From NCBI GenBank assembly GCA_001804735.1, contig MHBC01000044.1, forward strand, positions 1 through 49,675: a stretch of 49,675 nt of DNA, given 5' to 3'. The translations under genes were made by a program, and so were the position numbers. The DNA comes from Legionellales bacterium RIFCSPHIGHO2_12_FULL_37_14 (GTDB lineage Bacteria > Pseudomonadota > Gammaproteobacteria > Legionellales > Legionellaceae). Below, piece after piece: positions 1 to 10,119 of this stretch. The notes below the pieces were generated by a model. The model was given only the letters and a program-made list of their open reading frames with translations. It had not been told where the DNA came from and searched no databases. Position 1 is the stretch's first letter. The number at the start of each line of letters is the position of its first letter.

Positions 1-33
1 CTTTTATGATTTATTAAGACGGGACAGCCCTGT

Positions 34-55
34 TTGTTGGGCCTTGGCCCAACAA
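34..55. repeat. Short perfect palindrome, copy 1
   Basis: Ten-base arms TTGTTGGGCC and GGCCCAACAA are separated by TT. The core GTTGGGCCTTGGCCCAAC followed by AAAA recurs after lpxK at 7277. The copy lies about 60 bp before the SNF2 helicase gene. It could be a terminator stem for a gene upstream of the window or a member of a small dispersed palindrome family; two identical copies favour the second. Confidence 0.6.
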
Positions 56-113
56 AAAATACTTCTATTTATGATATACTGGTAGTTTGCCGTAAATTTT
101 GTGGCTACTGTCC

Positions 114-3100
114 ATGTTACATCGTATCCTAAAACATCTACCTGAAGCCTTCTCAGCAACCAATCTACGTGCAGGAGTTCTGCATGTTCTGCAAGAAGGT
201 ATTTTAAACATAAGGTTAAGCGATGGCCTTATGCATGCGCGCATTAAGGGGAACTTAGGTAGTTTGTTCGATGTTTATCTTGATATAAAAACTTGGCCTA
301 AGACAAATGCTCGTTGTAGCTGTCAAGTCCAATTTAACTGTGAACATGCTGCCGCAAGCTTACTGCATCTTTATTTCCGTGAGCGCGCAACCAACCCCTC
401 CTTTAAAATAGAAGTTTTAGATGCTTCTATTAAAAAATATACCGAGAAAGCCCTAATAGATAATAAAGCCCGAAAAACTCATGAGTATTATTACGCGCTT
501 ACTATCCTAAATAACTCCTTTACTGTCGAGCTTTTGCGCGCACGAATTTTAAAAAATGGCATTTTAGGAAAAAAAGAAGAGGTTAACCAAATAGAAAACC
601 TTGCACAAAACAATGAAGATGCCGAAATATTAAAAAAACTTACCCCGAGAGGAAATTTACTTAACCTAACAAGCTCCTCTACTCTTGAGCTATTATTATC
701 CTCAGGCAGAGCAATAGATAAATTTAGCGATTTACCCTGGCATCGCGCCAAAAAAATAAAAGCTAAATTAGCTTGGCAAGTTACCAATGAAGGTCAGCAA
801 ACCTTAGCTTTTGAACATAAAGGCAAAGTCCTTGAGGTAGTTAGGTTAGATAAATACTGGTATATAGACAAAAACGTGCCAACAATTGGGGTTTTAGAGT
901 TAGTAACGCAAAAACCCCCTAAACCATTTTCTCTTGATAAACTAAGTGCAATAGAGCTAACGCCAACTCCAAACATCACTCTAGGGTGTAGGGAAAAAGC
1001 TGGTGAATTGAGTGGCACAGCGCGTTTATCCTTTGAATACCAAGGCAACAGCCTTAACTTTAATAGTCCACAAGAATATATATATAAACAGCATAATAAA
1101 GTTATCGCGAAAATTTTGCGCGCCTCTACCTTTGAAAAGCAGTTTTTCGCGCTTTTAAGAAAAAAACTGGCGTTTGTTACCTGGCAAGAAGATGGTTCTG
1201 GGGAATTTCAGCTTAAACATGAGAATCTTCAGCAAATTAAAAATGAGTTTACTCCTTGGCTTAGTAAAATTAATGGCGAACTTATTCTTTTAAATACTAT
1301 TTACAAAGAAAATATCAATGCTGAAGAAGTTAAATGGTATAGCCACATCGAGGACCAAGCAGATTTTTTTGCCTATGAACTTGGGATAATAATAGATAAC
1401 GAAGAAGTTAATTTGCTCCCTATTATCGTTAAATTATTAGCAAAATATACTAGAGAAGAATGGCAAGATTTACCGCTTGATCATACATTTGATATAGAGA
1501 TTGGTAAAAATAAAGTGCTTACGCTTGCTTGGCAAAGATTAAAGCCATTCATTGATTTTTTATTTTTAGAAAAAGGTATTTTTAACGTAGATAAGCGTTT
1601 AAAGCTAAAAAAATATCAGATGGTAGTAATGCAAGAAGCTTTGCAGGCACTTAATGCTTCTTTACAAAGGCAATGGTCTAATAGTTCGCTGGCAAAAGGT
1701 TTACCAGACTTTATGCATATAGACACCCTTGCTAAAGTTACGCTCCCAGACTTTTTTAAAGCAGATCTCCGTGATTATCAGCTCCATGGTTTAGCTTGGC
1801 TACAATTATTGCGCGCTTCTAAGTTCGGAGGCGTACTTGCTGATGATATGGGCCTTGGCAAAACTGTACAAACTCTTGCCCATTTATGTGTGGAAAAAGC
1901 CGCTAAGCGCATACAAGAACCTGTGCTTATTGTGGCTCCTTTAAGTTTACTGCGAAATTGGGAAGCCGAAGCTAAACGTTTTGCCCCTAGCCTTAAAGTG
2001 TTTATTTATCATGGGAAAGATAGGCAAAATGCGGTATTCAATCAATATGATATTGTAATTACCACCTATTCTTTGGTCCAAAAAGATAAAGCTAATTTTA
2101 TCAAACAGCATTTTTATTATTTAATTCTTGATGAAGCTCAATGGATTAAAAACTCGCGCGCCCAAATTACTTTAATGGTCCAGCAAATAAAAGCAAGCTA
2201 CCGCTTATGCTTATCAGGAACCCCGTTTGAAAACCACTTAGGCGAACTCTGGTCCTTAATGAATTTTATTATGCCAGGCTTATTATTCGATAAAAAAACT
2301 TTCAAAACTTATTTTCAAGATCCAATTGAAAAATCAATGAATAAAGAAGTAAGCAACAATCTAATGGCGCGGGTTAAGCCATTTTTATTAAGGCGCAGCA
2401 AAAAAGACGTTTTGCAAGAACTGCCCTCTAAAACTACCATAGTTAGACAAATCCAATTAGTAGACGCCCAGCGTGATTTATATGAATGGATTAGATTAAG
2501 CATGGAAAAAAGGGTGCGCGAGTCAATTATGCAGCATGGTATAGTACGGAGTAGAATGGTTTTTTTAGATGCATTATTAAAATTACGCCAAGTTTGTTGT
2601 GACCCTAACTTATTAAAACTAAATATTGCCGCCAAAGCCCAAGGATCATCAGCTAAACTAGATGCTTTATTAGAATTAGTAGCAAGTTTACTGGAAGAAG
2701 GCCGCTCTATATTAATCTTTTCCCAGTTTACTTCTATGCTTGCCATAATTGAAAAAAAAATTAAAACCAAAGGCTATAAATATCGCATGCTTACTGGAGA
2801 AACGCGTAATCGCCATGAAGTTGTCGAAGATTTTCAAAATGGAAAAGCGCCTATATTTTTAATGAGCCTAAAAGCGGGCGGAGTTGGATTAAACTTAACT
2901 AAAGCAGACACCGTAATCCACTATGATCCATGGTGGAATCCAGCAGTTGAAGATCAAGCAACCGATAGAACCCATCGTTTAGGCCAGATTAACCCAGTTT
3001 TTGTCTATAGATTAGTAGCAAAAAGCACAGTTGAAGAAGCAATGCTCCAAATGCAAACAAAAAAACGCTCTTTATTCGAAGGGATCTTGTCTGATGATAA

Positions 3101-3164
3101 ATTTACTCAGATCAAAATGACAGAAGAAGATATAGCTAAATTTTTTCAACCACTAAAGGAATAA
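114..3164 (+). CDS. SNF2-family DNA-dependent ATPase with SWIM zinc finger
   Basis: Predicted Swi2/Snf2 helicase-like translocase that would act on DNA-protein complexes; partner and target unknown. Numbering from the ATG (1016 aa): an N-terminal SWIM zinc motif C68-x-C70...C76-x-H78; a long middle region; then the ATPase core with Walker A DDMGLGKT (577-584), Walker B DEAQ (673-676), the [18 protein letters not shown] block, and the C-terminal lobe with [14 protein letters not shown] and the THRLGQ arginine-finger motif near 951-957. This order is typical of bacterial SNF2 proteins of about 1000 aa. A TTG 15 bp upstream is in frame, but neither start has a clear Shine-Dalgarno, so ATG is preferred. 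The 3' end overlaps queC by 19 bp tail to tail. Function in the cell cannot be told from the sequence. Confidence 0.93.
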   Translation: MLHRILKHLPEAFSATNLRAGVLHVLQEGILNIRLSDGLMHARIKGNLGSLFDVYLDIKTWPKTNARCSCQVQFNCEHAAASLLHLYFRERATNPSFKIEVLDASIKKYTEKALIDNKARKTHEYYYALTILNNSFTVELLRARILKNGILGKKEEVNQIENLAQNNEDAEILKKLTPRGNLLNLTSSSTLELLLSSGRAIDKFSDLPWHRAKKIKAKLAWQVTNEGQQTLAFEHKGKVLEVVRLDKYWYIDKNVPTIGVLELVTQKPPKPFSLDKLSAIELTPTPNITLGCREKAGELSGTARLSFEYQGNSLNFNSPQEYIYKQHNKVIAKILRASTFEKQFFALLRKKLAFVTWQEDGSGEFQLKHENLQQIKNEFTPWLSKINGELILLNTIYKENINAEEVKWYSHIEDQADFFAYELGIIIDNEEVNLLPIIVKLLAKYTREEWQDLPLDHTFDIEIGKNKVLTLAWQRLKPFIDFLFLEKGIFNVDKRLKLKKYQMVVMQEALQALNASLQRQWSNSSLAKGLPDFMHIDTLAKVTLPDFFKADLRDYQLHGLAWLQLLRASKFGGVLADDMGLGKTVQTLAHLCVEKAAKRIQEPVLIVAPLSLLRNWEAEAKRFAPSLKVFIYHGKDRQNAVFNQYDIVITTYSLVQKDKANFIKQHFYYLILDEAQWIKNSRAQITLMVQQIKASYRLCLSGTPFENHLGELWSLMNFIMPGLLFDKKTFKTYFQDPIEKSMNKEVSNNLMARVKPFLLRRSKKDVLQELPSKTTIVRQIQLVDAQRDLYEWIRLSMEKRVRESIMQHGIVRSRMVFLDALLKLRQVCCDPNLLKLNIAAKAQGSSAKLDALLELVASLLEEGRSILIFSQFTSMLAIIEKKIKTKGYKYRMLTGETRNRHEVVEDFQNGKAPIFLMSLKAGGVGLNLTKADTVIHYDPWWNPAVEDQATDRTHRLGQINPVFVYRLVAKSTVEEAMLQMQTKKRSLFEGILSDDKFTQIKMTEEDIAKFFQPLKE

Positions 3165-3829
3165 TATCTAGTGGGATCCAAAACCTTAGCCGCCTTAAAC
3201 CCTGCTTTGCGTAAGCCACAACTATCACACACTCCGCATGCTTCACCTTTGGCATTTGCTTGATAACAGGAAACTGTAGCTTGATAATTAATTTTAAGTT
3301 TAATACCAAGCTTGATAGTTTCTGCTTTACTAAGGTTAATTAAAGGAGCTTTAATCGCTATTTTCCCATTACAAACCGTTTTTTTAGTCGCAAGATTAGC
3401 TAGCTCTTGGAAAGCTGCAATAAACTCAGCACGGCAATCAGGGTAACCTGAATAATCAACTTGACTTACCCCAATATAAATAGCCGCAGCATCAATCAGC
3501 TCTGCATAAGCTAATGCATAGGCTAAAAATACTGTATTACGCGCAGGGACATAAGTTGGCGCAATTTGGTCTCTCGGGTTAAATTGCGGTAATTTACTAG
3601 CTTTTTGAGTAAGCAAAGAATTAGCAAATACTGCTATATCTAATTTAATAACTTTATGACAATCAACTCCTAGTTTCTTAGCAAGAACTTTAGCATGTTT
3701 TAGCTCTACAGCATGCCGTTGTCCATAGCTAAAACTTAAAGCGTGGACAATATAACCTGCTTCTTTAGCAATAGCCAAACAGGTAGTTGAGTCTAAACCC
3801 CCAGAAAATAATACTACAGCTTTTTGCAT
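3146..3829 (-). CDS. queC: 7-cyano-7-deazaguanine synthase QueC
   Basis: Converts 7-carboxy-7-deazaguanine to preQ0 with ATP and ammonia, in the queuosine tRNA modification pathway. The PP-loop SGGLDS lies at residues 9-14 and the zinc site at C188, C198, C201 and C204 (the CGVCDSCG block), both as expected for QueC. Start: an in-frame TTG lies 33 bp further upstream, but the ATG used here has AAGGAA six bases before it and leaves the PP-loop at the usual distance from the N-terminus, giving 227 aa. No other queuosine genes are in the window. Convergent with, and overlapping, the helicase gene. Confidence 0.95.
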   Translation of the reverse strand: MQKAVVLFSGGLDSTTCLAIAKEAGYIVHALSFSYGQRHAVELKHAKVLAKKLGVDCHKVIKLDIAVFANSLLTQKASKLPQFNPRDQIAPTYVPARNTVFLAYALAYAELIDAAAIYIGVSQVDYSGYPDCRAEFIAAFQELANLATKKTVCNGKIAIKAPLINLSKAETIKLGIKLKINYQATVSCYQANAKGEACGVCDSCGLRKAGFKAAKVLDPTRYYSFSG

Positions 3830-3927
3830 ATATTCCTTGACCTTTTGTTCGGTATTTTGCAATTTTAGCCAAATTTAAACCCATGTACTATACTTTAAAA
3901 CGTGATAACTAAAACTAGGAGATTAAA

Positions 3928-4425
3928 ATGCCAGGACCCAAAATGTTTGATAAAAAGTATGAAGATACTGCCCAAACAGTTTTAGAGGAAATCAGAATGG
4001 CCGCCTCTAATGAACGAGGAGAAGTCTTGAATAAGCTTAAAGAGCATAAATTAGTTACCCAAGGTGATTTAGAACGTTGTAGAAGGCAGTTTGACCACAT
4101 TACTAATGCTCAAGACTTGCAAGCAGCTATTGCGAATTTGGATGATACCGCAAAGGAGCAGTATTTACTGGCTGGACGATTGGCACATTTAGCAGAGGTC
4201 GAAAATATGGCCGATAGTACTATAGGAGGTTTGTCATTAGGTAGTGAAACAGATAGGATCTCGGCCACGAACGATGTTTTTCGAATAATTGATTTGCTTA
4301 AGGGAAATAACGACCGTTTAAATCGGGGACAGACGACCAATGCAGAAAAAGCTATGGCAGAAAGGCTTTCACGCAGCGCTGATGCTTTACCCTTTGCCGA
4401 AATGGTTCATCCTAAACCAAAATAA
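3928..4425 (+). CDS. Hypothetical protein, helical, 165 aa
   Basis: Not recognised. AGGAG sits 6 bp before the ATG, and a TATACT (-10-like) lies at 3889-3894, so this is probably a real single gene. The product is hydrophilic, rich in Glu, Lys, Arg and Ala, with no signal peptide or membrane segment and a predicted mostly helical character. It ends in a Pro/Lys tail (HPKPK). It stands between queC (divergent) and msbA (same strand, about 80 bp away). Hydrophilic orphans like this are common in Legionellales and could be secreted substrates, but nothing here shows that. Confidence 0.6.
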   Translation: MPGPKMFDKKYEDTAQTVLEEIRMAASNERGEVLNKLKEHKLVTQGDLERCRRQFDHITNAQDLQAAIANLDDTAKEQYLLAGRLAHLAEVENMADSTIGGLSLGSETDRISATNDVFRIIDLLKGNNDRLNRGQTTNAEKAMAERLSRSADALPFAEMVHPKPK

Positions 4426-4448
4426 TTAATACGTGAACTGCCACGCAT

Positions 4449-4477
4449 TTGTGGTTGCTGGCTATTTAAGCTAAAAT
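4449..4477 (+). promoter_or_regulatory. Candidate promoter of msbA-lpxK
   Basis: TTGTGG (4449-4454) and TAAAAT (4472-4477) are spaced by 17 bp, 31 bp before the preferred msbA start. The -35 match is only fair. The -35 overlaps a small inverted repeat, CCAC-gcattt-GTGG. Confidence 0.4.
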
Positions 4478-4508
4478 CCGGCGCACTTGGTTGGGTAAAG
4501 GGGCGTTT

Positions 4509-6281
4509 GTGACTAATGCGGATAATAAGAGCGGAATTAAGTTTATTTATAAGCAATTACTCACTTATGTTAAGCCTTTCTCCTTAATTTTGGTATTAGG
4601 GATTTTAGCTAATATTGTTTATTCACTTATTGACGCTGGTTTTACTTATCTAATTAAGATTTTTCTGGATAAGGGTTTTATGCATATTGATATGCAGTTT
4701 GTGCATAAAATCCCGTTAATAGTTTTAGTAGGCATTACATTGAGAGGCCTTTTTAGTGCTCTTGCCAATTACTGCATGACTAGCGTTGCACGATCTGTCG
4801 TTACTGTTTTACGGCAACGGGTGTTTGCGCATGTGCTCGCCCTGCCGGCTGATTATTACGATGAACGCACCTCATCAGAACTCGTCTCAAAAATGTTATA
4901 TGACGTCGAGCAGGTTGCCCAAGTTGGCGCCGATGCGCTAACTGACTTTGTACAGAATGTCTGTTTAGTGATTGGGCTTTTAACTGTCATGCTGATTATG
5001 TGCTGGCAGCTTTCATTGGTTTTTTTAGTAACAGTACCTTTTATGGGTTTTATTGTGAGTAAAACTAATAAAAGAGTTAGAAGAATAAGTCATCAACTGC
5101 AGCAAAACATGGGTCGAGTAACTGAGCTTGCGCAAGATGCTATTTCAGGTTATCGCATTGTGCGTATTTTTGGTGGGCAGAAAATAGAAGAAGCTAAATT
5201 TGCTAAAGCTACTAATTTAGCGCGCCAAAACGATATGAAAGTTGCGGTTAGTAAGGCGTGTAATGTTGCTGGGGTCCAATTTGTTATTGCAATTGGAATT
5301 GCGATGATAATCCTAATTTCCATTCAGCTAATGAACATTATGACGGTATCTGCTGGCGCCTTTTTAGCTATTATGGCAGCTATGTTACAACTAGTTAAAC
5401 CTATGAAAACCTTAACCACCTTAAATACTACTATTCAACGTGGTGTAGCGGGAGCTGAAAGTGTATTTAATGTCTTAAAAGAGCCAACAGAGCCTACTTT
5501 TGGCAAGGAAATTAATAGCTTAGTTGCAGGCAGCATTGAATTTAATCAGGTTACCTACTCTTACCGTGGGGGTAAAAATGTCTTAGAAGAAGTTAGCTTT
5601 AAAATTAATAAAGGCGAAACCTTAGCTTTAGTTGGTCACTCTGGTAGTGGCAAGTCAACTATTGCTAGCTTATTAACTAGGTTTTACACCCCAACGAGCG
5701 GAAAAATTTTAATCGATGGACAGGATATTACTAGCTGGTCTTTGGCTAGTTTACGTAAACAGATTGCTTTAGTAAGCCAAGATGTAATTTTATTTAATGA
5801 TACTATTTTTAACAATATTGCTTATGGCCAGGATATAAAAGATTTAGCCCAAGTTAAAATGGCTGCAAGACTTGCATTTGCCGATGAATTTATTGAAAAA
5901 CTTCCGTTAAAATACGACACCATGGTGGGCGAGAGGGGTTTGCTACTTTCAGGCGGCCAAAGACAAAGAGTCGCAATTGCGCGTGCTATATTAAAAAACG
6001 CTCCTATCTTAATCCTAGATGAAGCAACTTCAGCCCTTGACTCAGAATCTGAGCATTTTATTCAGCTTGCACTCGAAAGTGTAATGCAAAACAGGACCAC
6101 TCTCGTTATAGCCCATAGATTATCTACAATTACCAAAGCAGACGCGATTGTTGTACTTAACCAAGGAGCGGTTATTGAAGTAGGCGAGCACGAGACTCTG
6201 CTGGCTAAAAACGGTCATTATGCACACCTTATAAGGACCCAACAACAAACAAATCAAACTAAAGCAAGGGAAGTTTCTTGA
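4509..6281 (+). CDS. msbA: Lipid A export ABC transporter MsbA
   Basis: Flips core-lipid A across the inner membrane using ATP. An N-terminal transmembrane region of six predicted helices is followed by the nucleotide-binding domain: Walker A GHSGSGKST (Lys about 382), signature LSGGQRQRVAIARA, Walker B ILILDEATSALD and H-loop IAHRLST. The GTG start chosen has AAAGGGG five bases upstream and gives 590 aa, near the family length of about 580; a TTG 18 bp further upstream lacks such a site. The stop overlaps the lpxK start (TTGA), which with the paired function indicates a two-gene operon. The N-terminus before the first helix is short and hydrophilic. Confidence 0.93.
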   Translation: MTNADNKSGIKFIYKQLLTYVKPFSLILVLGILANIVYSLIDAGFTYLIKIFLDKGFMHIDMQFVHKIPLIVLVGITLRGLFSALANYCMTSVARSVVTVLRQRVFAHVLALPADYYDERTSSELVSKMLYDVEQVAQVGADALTDFVQNVCLVIGLLTVMLIMCWQLSLVFLVTVPFMGFIVSKTNKRVRRISHQLQQNMGRVTELAQDAISGYRIVRIFGGQKIEEAKFAKATNLARQNDMKVAVSKACNVAGVQFVIAIGIAMIILISIQLMNIMTVSAGAFLAIMAAMLQLVKPMKTLTTLNTTIQRGVAGAESVFNVLKEPTEPTFGKEINSLVAGSIEFNQVTYSYRGGKNVLEEVSFKINKGETLALVGHSGSGKSTIASLLTRFYTPTSGKILIDGQDITSWSLASLRKQIALVSQDVILFNDTIFNNIAYGQDIKDLAQVKMAARLAFADEFIEKLPLKYDTMVGERGLLLSGGQRQRVAIARAILKNAPILILDEATSALDSESEHFIQLALESVMQNRTTLVIAHRLSTITKADAIVVLNQGAVIEVGEHETLLAKNGHYAHLIRTQQQTNQTKAREVS

Positions 6282-7276
6282 TCAAGAATTATTTACATAA
6301 GTTAAGCCAACACCTTTGGTATGGCAACACTAAGCTAAGCAAGCTTTTATTGCCTTTTAGCTATGTTTATAAGCTTATTTTTAAGCTGCGCACTTTTATC
6401 ATTAAACGCTTTTTTTGTTGGCAGGCTAAGGTGCCTATTATAGTGGTAGGAAATTTAACTGTAGGCGGCGTGGGAAAAACCCCTTTAGTTATTGCTATTG
6501 CAAACTATTATACGCAACAAGGCTTGAAAGTAGGCATTGTAAGTAGAGGGTATGGCGCACGTGGTTGTAAGTTTCCCCATTTAGTAACTAAAGAAGATTC
6601 GGCCAAACTAGTGGGCGATGAGCCTTTATTAATTGCAAGATCAACAAATTGTAAGGTAATGATAGCTCCTCTGCGTGTTTTAGCCGTTAAAGAGCTCCTA
6701 AAGCGCTTTTCTATTGATTTAATTATTAGTGATGATGGCTTGCAGCACGCATTTTTAGCTCGAAAAATTGAGATTGTTGTTATTGATAGTGAAAGGCTTT
6801 TTGGCAATGGTTATCTTTTGCCTGCTGGACCTTTACGCGAACCTATAACCCGCTTAAAAACCGTCGATTTTATTGTGTTTAATGGCAATACCACTTTAAC
6901 TAGAGAGTTGCATTTTCCGAGTTATCTTATGCAAATTAAGCCATGCAGTTTAAAGTCCATTAAAACTGGACAAGAAGTGATGCTTGCAAGCTTAAAAGAT
7001 AATTTATTTACTGCAATTGCAGGTATTGGACATCCCCAACGTTTTTTTGCGAGTCTAAAACTATTGGGTTTGCAAAACTTTACAGCTACAATTTTTCCTG
7101 ATCATTATGCTTATAAGGAAGCTCAACTCGCTAAAATAGAAGGCCCTTTAGTAATGACAGAAAAGGATGCAATTAAATGTATGTCTTTTGCTAAAGACGA
7201 TTGGTATAGTTTAGGCATTGAGCTTACTATAAGCGATGAGTTTTGGGCTCATTTAACACAGCAAATATATTTGTAG
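6278..7276 (+). CDS. lpxK: Tetraacyldisaccharide 4'-kinase LpxK
   Basis: Phosphorylates the 4' position of the lipid A disaccharide precursor at the inner-membrane surface. An N-terminal hydrophobic/amphipathic stretch is followed by the P-loop VGNLTVGGVGKTP (Lys 67), GDEPLLIA and the conserved SDDGLQH block. The 332 aa length suits the family. Translation starts at TTG, with AAGGGA six bases upstream inside the msbA 3' end, so translation is coupled to msbA. No other lipid A genes follow; the next gene is separated by a palindrome. Confidence 0.93.
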   Translation: MIKNYLHKLSQHLWYGNTKLSKLLLPFSYVYKLIFKLRTFIIKRFFCWQAKVPIIVVGNLTVGGVGKTPLVIAIANYYTQQGLKVGIVSRGYGARGCKFPHLVTKEDSAKLVGDEPLLIARSTNCKVMIAPLRVLAVKELLKRFSIDLIISDDGLQHAFLARKIEIVVIDSERLFGNGYLLPAGPLREPITRLKTVDFIVFNGNTTLTRELHFPSYLMQIKPCSLKSIKTGQEVMLASLKDNLFTAIAGIGHPQRFFASLKLLGLQNFTATIFPDHYAYKEAQLAKIEGPLVMTEKDAIKCMSFAKDDWYSLGIELTISDEFWAHLTQQIYL

Positions 7277-7296
7277 GTTGGGCCTTGGCCCAACAA
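7277..7296. repeat. Short perfect palindrome, copy 2
   Basis: GTTGGGCC-TT-GGCCCAAC begins one base after the lpxK stop and is followed by AAAA. It is identical over its core to the copy at 34-55. A terminator role for msbA-lpxK is possible, but the run of U needed downstream is missing. Confidence 0.6.
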
Positions 7297-7316
7297 AAGT
7301 ATAAAGGAATAAAAAC

Positions 7317-8195
7317 ATGCTCAAGGTCCTTATAGCATCCATACTAATCGGACTAGCTAATTTATCATTTGCAACTCCTTTAGAAGAAAAATTGCTTTCT
7401 AAAGAAAAATTAAATTGGGTATTTTCAGGGATGCTAACTGGCGAGCATAATAATCATTATGGTTATTATTTTGAAATAGAAAGACTTGCCGGCAAAGTGC
7501 AGATCTTAAGTGCTCTTTTTGATATAGAAAATAAGACCTTAATTTTCGTAGAAGAAAATGATGCCAATATGCCCAATCAAACTGACTTAAACTGGCAAAT
7601 TGGCAACAGCTATATTGGCCTAAACCCCCAAACCCAGCGTCTCGCCTTAGGCGCTAATAGTTCTCAAGGCAAGGGTTTTGGCTTTAGAATTGACACCTTA
7701 AGCGAACCAGCTAACCGCGCCAAACCACAGCCTTTGCGCAGTGGTCTTGCATTAAATGTTTCCGCATTGGGCCGCATTGCAGGCCATGTGTATTTAGGGG
7801 AAGGCAAGGAAGAGTTCGTTACTGCGCAACAAACCTGGCTTAGACAAATAGATGCTAATAAATTAGCACGTAAAAATAAGTCGCATGATCTAACTAATGT
7901 CTTATGTCAGTTTGATGATGGTAGTAGTTTCTACGCCATTCATCTACCAGAACAAGACGCCTTAAGTGGTTTTATAGCTGGCGGGAAAGATTCTAAAGGG
8001 CAAAATATAAAAATGTCGCAATTTGTAAAAATAACCAAGCTGCCACATGAATGGGACTTAGCCATTTCCTTACCAGCAAAACATGTTCACTTTGCCGATC
8101 TACTAGAAAAACATAGACTAATAGGTGATATTGCAGCAGGGGTTGTTACGGGCGAACGTCCTGGTTTTTGTACTGCGGGAAAAAAGAAAGTTTAA
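7317..8195 (+). CDS. Secreted AttH/CrtC-like (lipocalin-type) protein
   Basis: 292 aa with an N-terminal signal peptide ending near SFA-TP (residues 19-21). The layout resembles the AttH/CrtC hydroxyneurosporene-synthase-like fold: a first strand-rich half opening with NWVFSGMLTGE, and a second half with the QFDDGSSFYAIHL block, where the family has a -LDDG-E-M-Y-L- motif. The resemblance is from memory and partial. AAGGAA lies seven bases before the ATG. It converges on the MFS gene with a 2-bp gap. No catalytic function can be assigned; a periplasmic lipid- or small-molecule-binding role is only a guess. Confidence 0.6.
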   Translation: MLKVLIASILIGLANLSFATPLEEKLLSKEKLNWVFSGMLTGEHNNHYGYYFEIERLAGKVQILSALFDIENKTLIFVEENDANMPNQTDLNWQIGNSYIGLNPQTQRLALGANSSQGKGFGFRIDTLSEPANRAKPQPLRSGLALNVSALGRIAGHVYLGEGKEEFVTAQQTWLRQIDANKLARKNKSHDLTNVLCQFDDGSSFYAIHLPEQDALSGFIAGGKDSKGQNIKMSQFVKITKLPHEWDLAISLPAKHVHFADLLEKHRLIGDIAAGVVTGERPGFCTAGKKKV

Positions 8196-8197
8196 AA

Positions 8198-9397
8198 TTA
8201 TTCTTTTTCAGGTAAATAAAATCCAAGAACCGCCGCAATAAGTAAACTAATAGGGATAACTAGCAAAGATATTTGATAATCAATTAAAGTATATTTACTT
8301 CCATGTTTATAAGAATCCAATAAATAACCTATAAATGGTTGCAGAAGTGGCGCTGTTAAAACTCCAAACATATTTGTAAAACCTGCGCTAGTTGAAGCAG
8401 CTTTTGGCGGGGCGATTTCATTTGCAATATTGAAAGTTACAATATAAGAGGCAGAAATAATCCCTATAGCAAACATTAAAATGCTCATAGTTATAATTGA
8501 GGTTGTTGCGGCAAACAAAGTTAGCAAGAAAAGTATAGCGGTTATAAAATAAGCCAAAAACATCATCCATTTACGGGATTTTGTATATAATTCTAGCTTG
8601 CCATATAAAGGACAACCAAACCCTGCCCCTAAGAAAAGAGCCGCATCAACCACACTGGCAATTTTAATATTACACCCTGTTTTAAGCTGAATAAAAGGAA
8701 TAGCCCACATAGCACCAAAAACTGTGATAACGCCAAACCCTGCGCCAATATATAAACCATTAAACCAAGCAACTTTATCTAAGCATAGTTTGCCGAGCGC
8801 TGCTAAAACAGAATATTCACTATGTGAAGCTGGCGGCTCTTTTGGAAGCAGGAAAAAACAAAATAAAGTAATAATAAGGCCGCAAATCCCTGAATAAAAC
8901 ATTAAACTACGCCACAACACTTGCCCTTTTATTATGGCCATAATAAACATAAAAATAACCGTCGCCAAAAAAGCTAAGGTCTCAGAAAGGCCTATCATGA
9001 AGCCAAACTCTTTAACCTCAAAGTGGACGCGTAAAATATGGGCAACGCCTACAAAAGCAAATGCCGATCCTGTGCCCATAATAAGCCTTGATACAGTAAG
9101 CCCAACTAAAGAATTACTATAAGCAAAGCTAATACATCCAATGCTGCAAATTAATGCATTTAGGGTAAGCAACATTCTGACACTTTTTTTGTCAAACAAC
9201 ATTCCAACAGGTACTTGTAAAGTGGCGTAAACATAATAATAAGCACTAGCAAGAAACCCGGCTTCATAAGCCGATAAAGTGATATCTTTAGTTAAGCAAT
9301 TAATAACAAGACCTGAAGATAATTGCAGAAAAAATTGAAACAACATGAAGCTTACACTAACAAGCCAAAAAACCATTGGAGCGTTAAGTAAGATCAT
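8198..9397 (-). CDS. MFS transporter
   Basis: 399 aa with about twelve hydrophobic segments. The loop after helix 2 carries the MFS signature as GMLFDKKSVR, and a second-half counterpart lies near YGKLELYTKSRKW. The type matches the small MFS carriers common in Legionella and Coxiella, some of which (the Pht family) move amino acids or nucleosides out of the phagosome, but the substrate is not readable here. The start is uncertain: no good Shine-Dalgarno precedes the first ATG, and a second ATG lies seven codons in. Monocistronic by position. Confidence 0.85.
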   Translation of the reverse strand: MILLNAPMVFWLVSVSFMLFQFFLQLSSGLVINCLTKDITLSAYEAGFLASAYYYVYATLQVPVGMLFDKKSVRMLLTLNALICSIGCISFAYSNSLVGLTVSRLIMGTGSAFAFVGVAHILRVHFEVKEFGFMIGLSETLAFLATVIFMFIMAIIKGQVLWRSLMFYSGICGLIITLFCFFLLPKEPPASHSEYSVLAALGKLCLDKVAWFNGLYIGAGFGVITVFGAMWAIPFIQLKTGCNIKIASVVDAALFLGAGFGCPLYGKLELYTKSRKWMMFLAYFITAILFLLTLFAATTSIITMSILMFAIGIISASYIVTFNIANEIAPPKAASTSAGFTNMFGVLTAPLLQPFIGYLLDSYKHGSKYTLIDYQISLLVIPISLLIAAVLGFYLPEKE

Positions 9398-9445
9398 GCT
9401 GGCAACAAGTATTATTTAAGTTTGAACTATGCAATATTTTTTATA

Positions 9446-9943
9446 TCACTGCAACAGGGCCGTTTTTTGACTGATCACTACATAAGGATAACCATTATAT
9501 AATCCCCCATTTCTTGTGTTAAAAAATGATGCATCTGCATCAGGGTATACAGGATCTTGGCTAATCTTAATATTATCGCAGGCGGTAATTGGAAAACCAT
9601 GGTATTTTATTCGATAATTTTTCGAATCCCCGCGAATAGCAACCCGATTGAAAATCGCTATACATAAATAATTTTCCTTGGTAAGAAAACTTGCTTGAAA
9701 CCATGGCTCATCTTCAAGGTAGCCCATAGTAACCATACGTCTTTCGCCAGGGTTAGCCGCTACTGCGCAACCAATATAATCGACAAACATGCAGCCTGAC
9801 TTTACCTGATGAATTGCTGTATCTGGGTAAAAACCAACTTCAATACGTTCGTTAGTATCATTCACAATGGTGAAACCATCGGCTTTAACAATATTAGAAA
9901 AAAATAGCAACATAATTAACATAACCGTAAGTAGCGCTTTCAT
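9446..9943 (-). CDS. Small secreted protein, unknown
   Basis: Not recognised. Starting at the inner ATG gives 165 aa with a clear signal peptide (MKALLTVMLIMLLFFSNIVKA) and a mature domain with several cysteines (for example SGCMFVDYIGC and ITACDN). A longer reading frame would begin at 9991, but that codon overlaps the TATAAT element, so the shorter start, preceded by AAAAGG, is chosen. The mature part begins TIVNDTNERIEVGFYP, a pattern of small periplasmic or outer-surface beta proteins. No functional partner is evident. Confidence 0.65.
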   Translation of the reverse strand: MKALLTVMLIMLLFFSNIVKADGFTIVNDTNERIEVGFYPDTAIHQVKSGCMFVDYIGCAVAANPGERRMVTMGYLEDEPWFQASFLTKENYLCIAIFNRVAIRGDSKNYRIKYHGFPITACDNIKISQDPVYPDADASFFNTRNGGLYNGYPYVVISQKTALLQ

Positions 9944-9989
9944 AGTTGTATACCTTTTAATAGTTAAGCACACTGAGCTTGAAGGCGGC

Positions 9990-9995
9990 ATTATA
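9990..9995 (-). promoter_or_regulatory. -10 element of the small secreted protein gene
   Basis: A perfect TATAAT on the minus strand lies about 47 bp before the ATG at 9943. No convincing -35 hexamer sits at the right spacing. Confidence 0.45.
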
Positions 9996-10119
9996 ACAGA
10001 AATTATACAACAGTCATCTGACTTTTACGTGAATGCTTGAGTTTACCATCTGCGTTACCGCTCTAATCATTGTTCCCTAGAAGGCTTTACGCTACTATGA
10101 CTTTGATATAAGGATATTT

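Noticed and set aside
2315..2770. Open frame of 151 codons on the minus strand
   Set aside because: Antisense to the SNF2 ATPase core; composition typical of a shadow frame.
9944..9991. Longer start for the small secreted protein
   Set aside because: The upstream ATG overlaps the TATAAT -10 element and would bury the signal peptide behind 16 residues.
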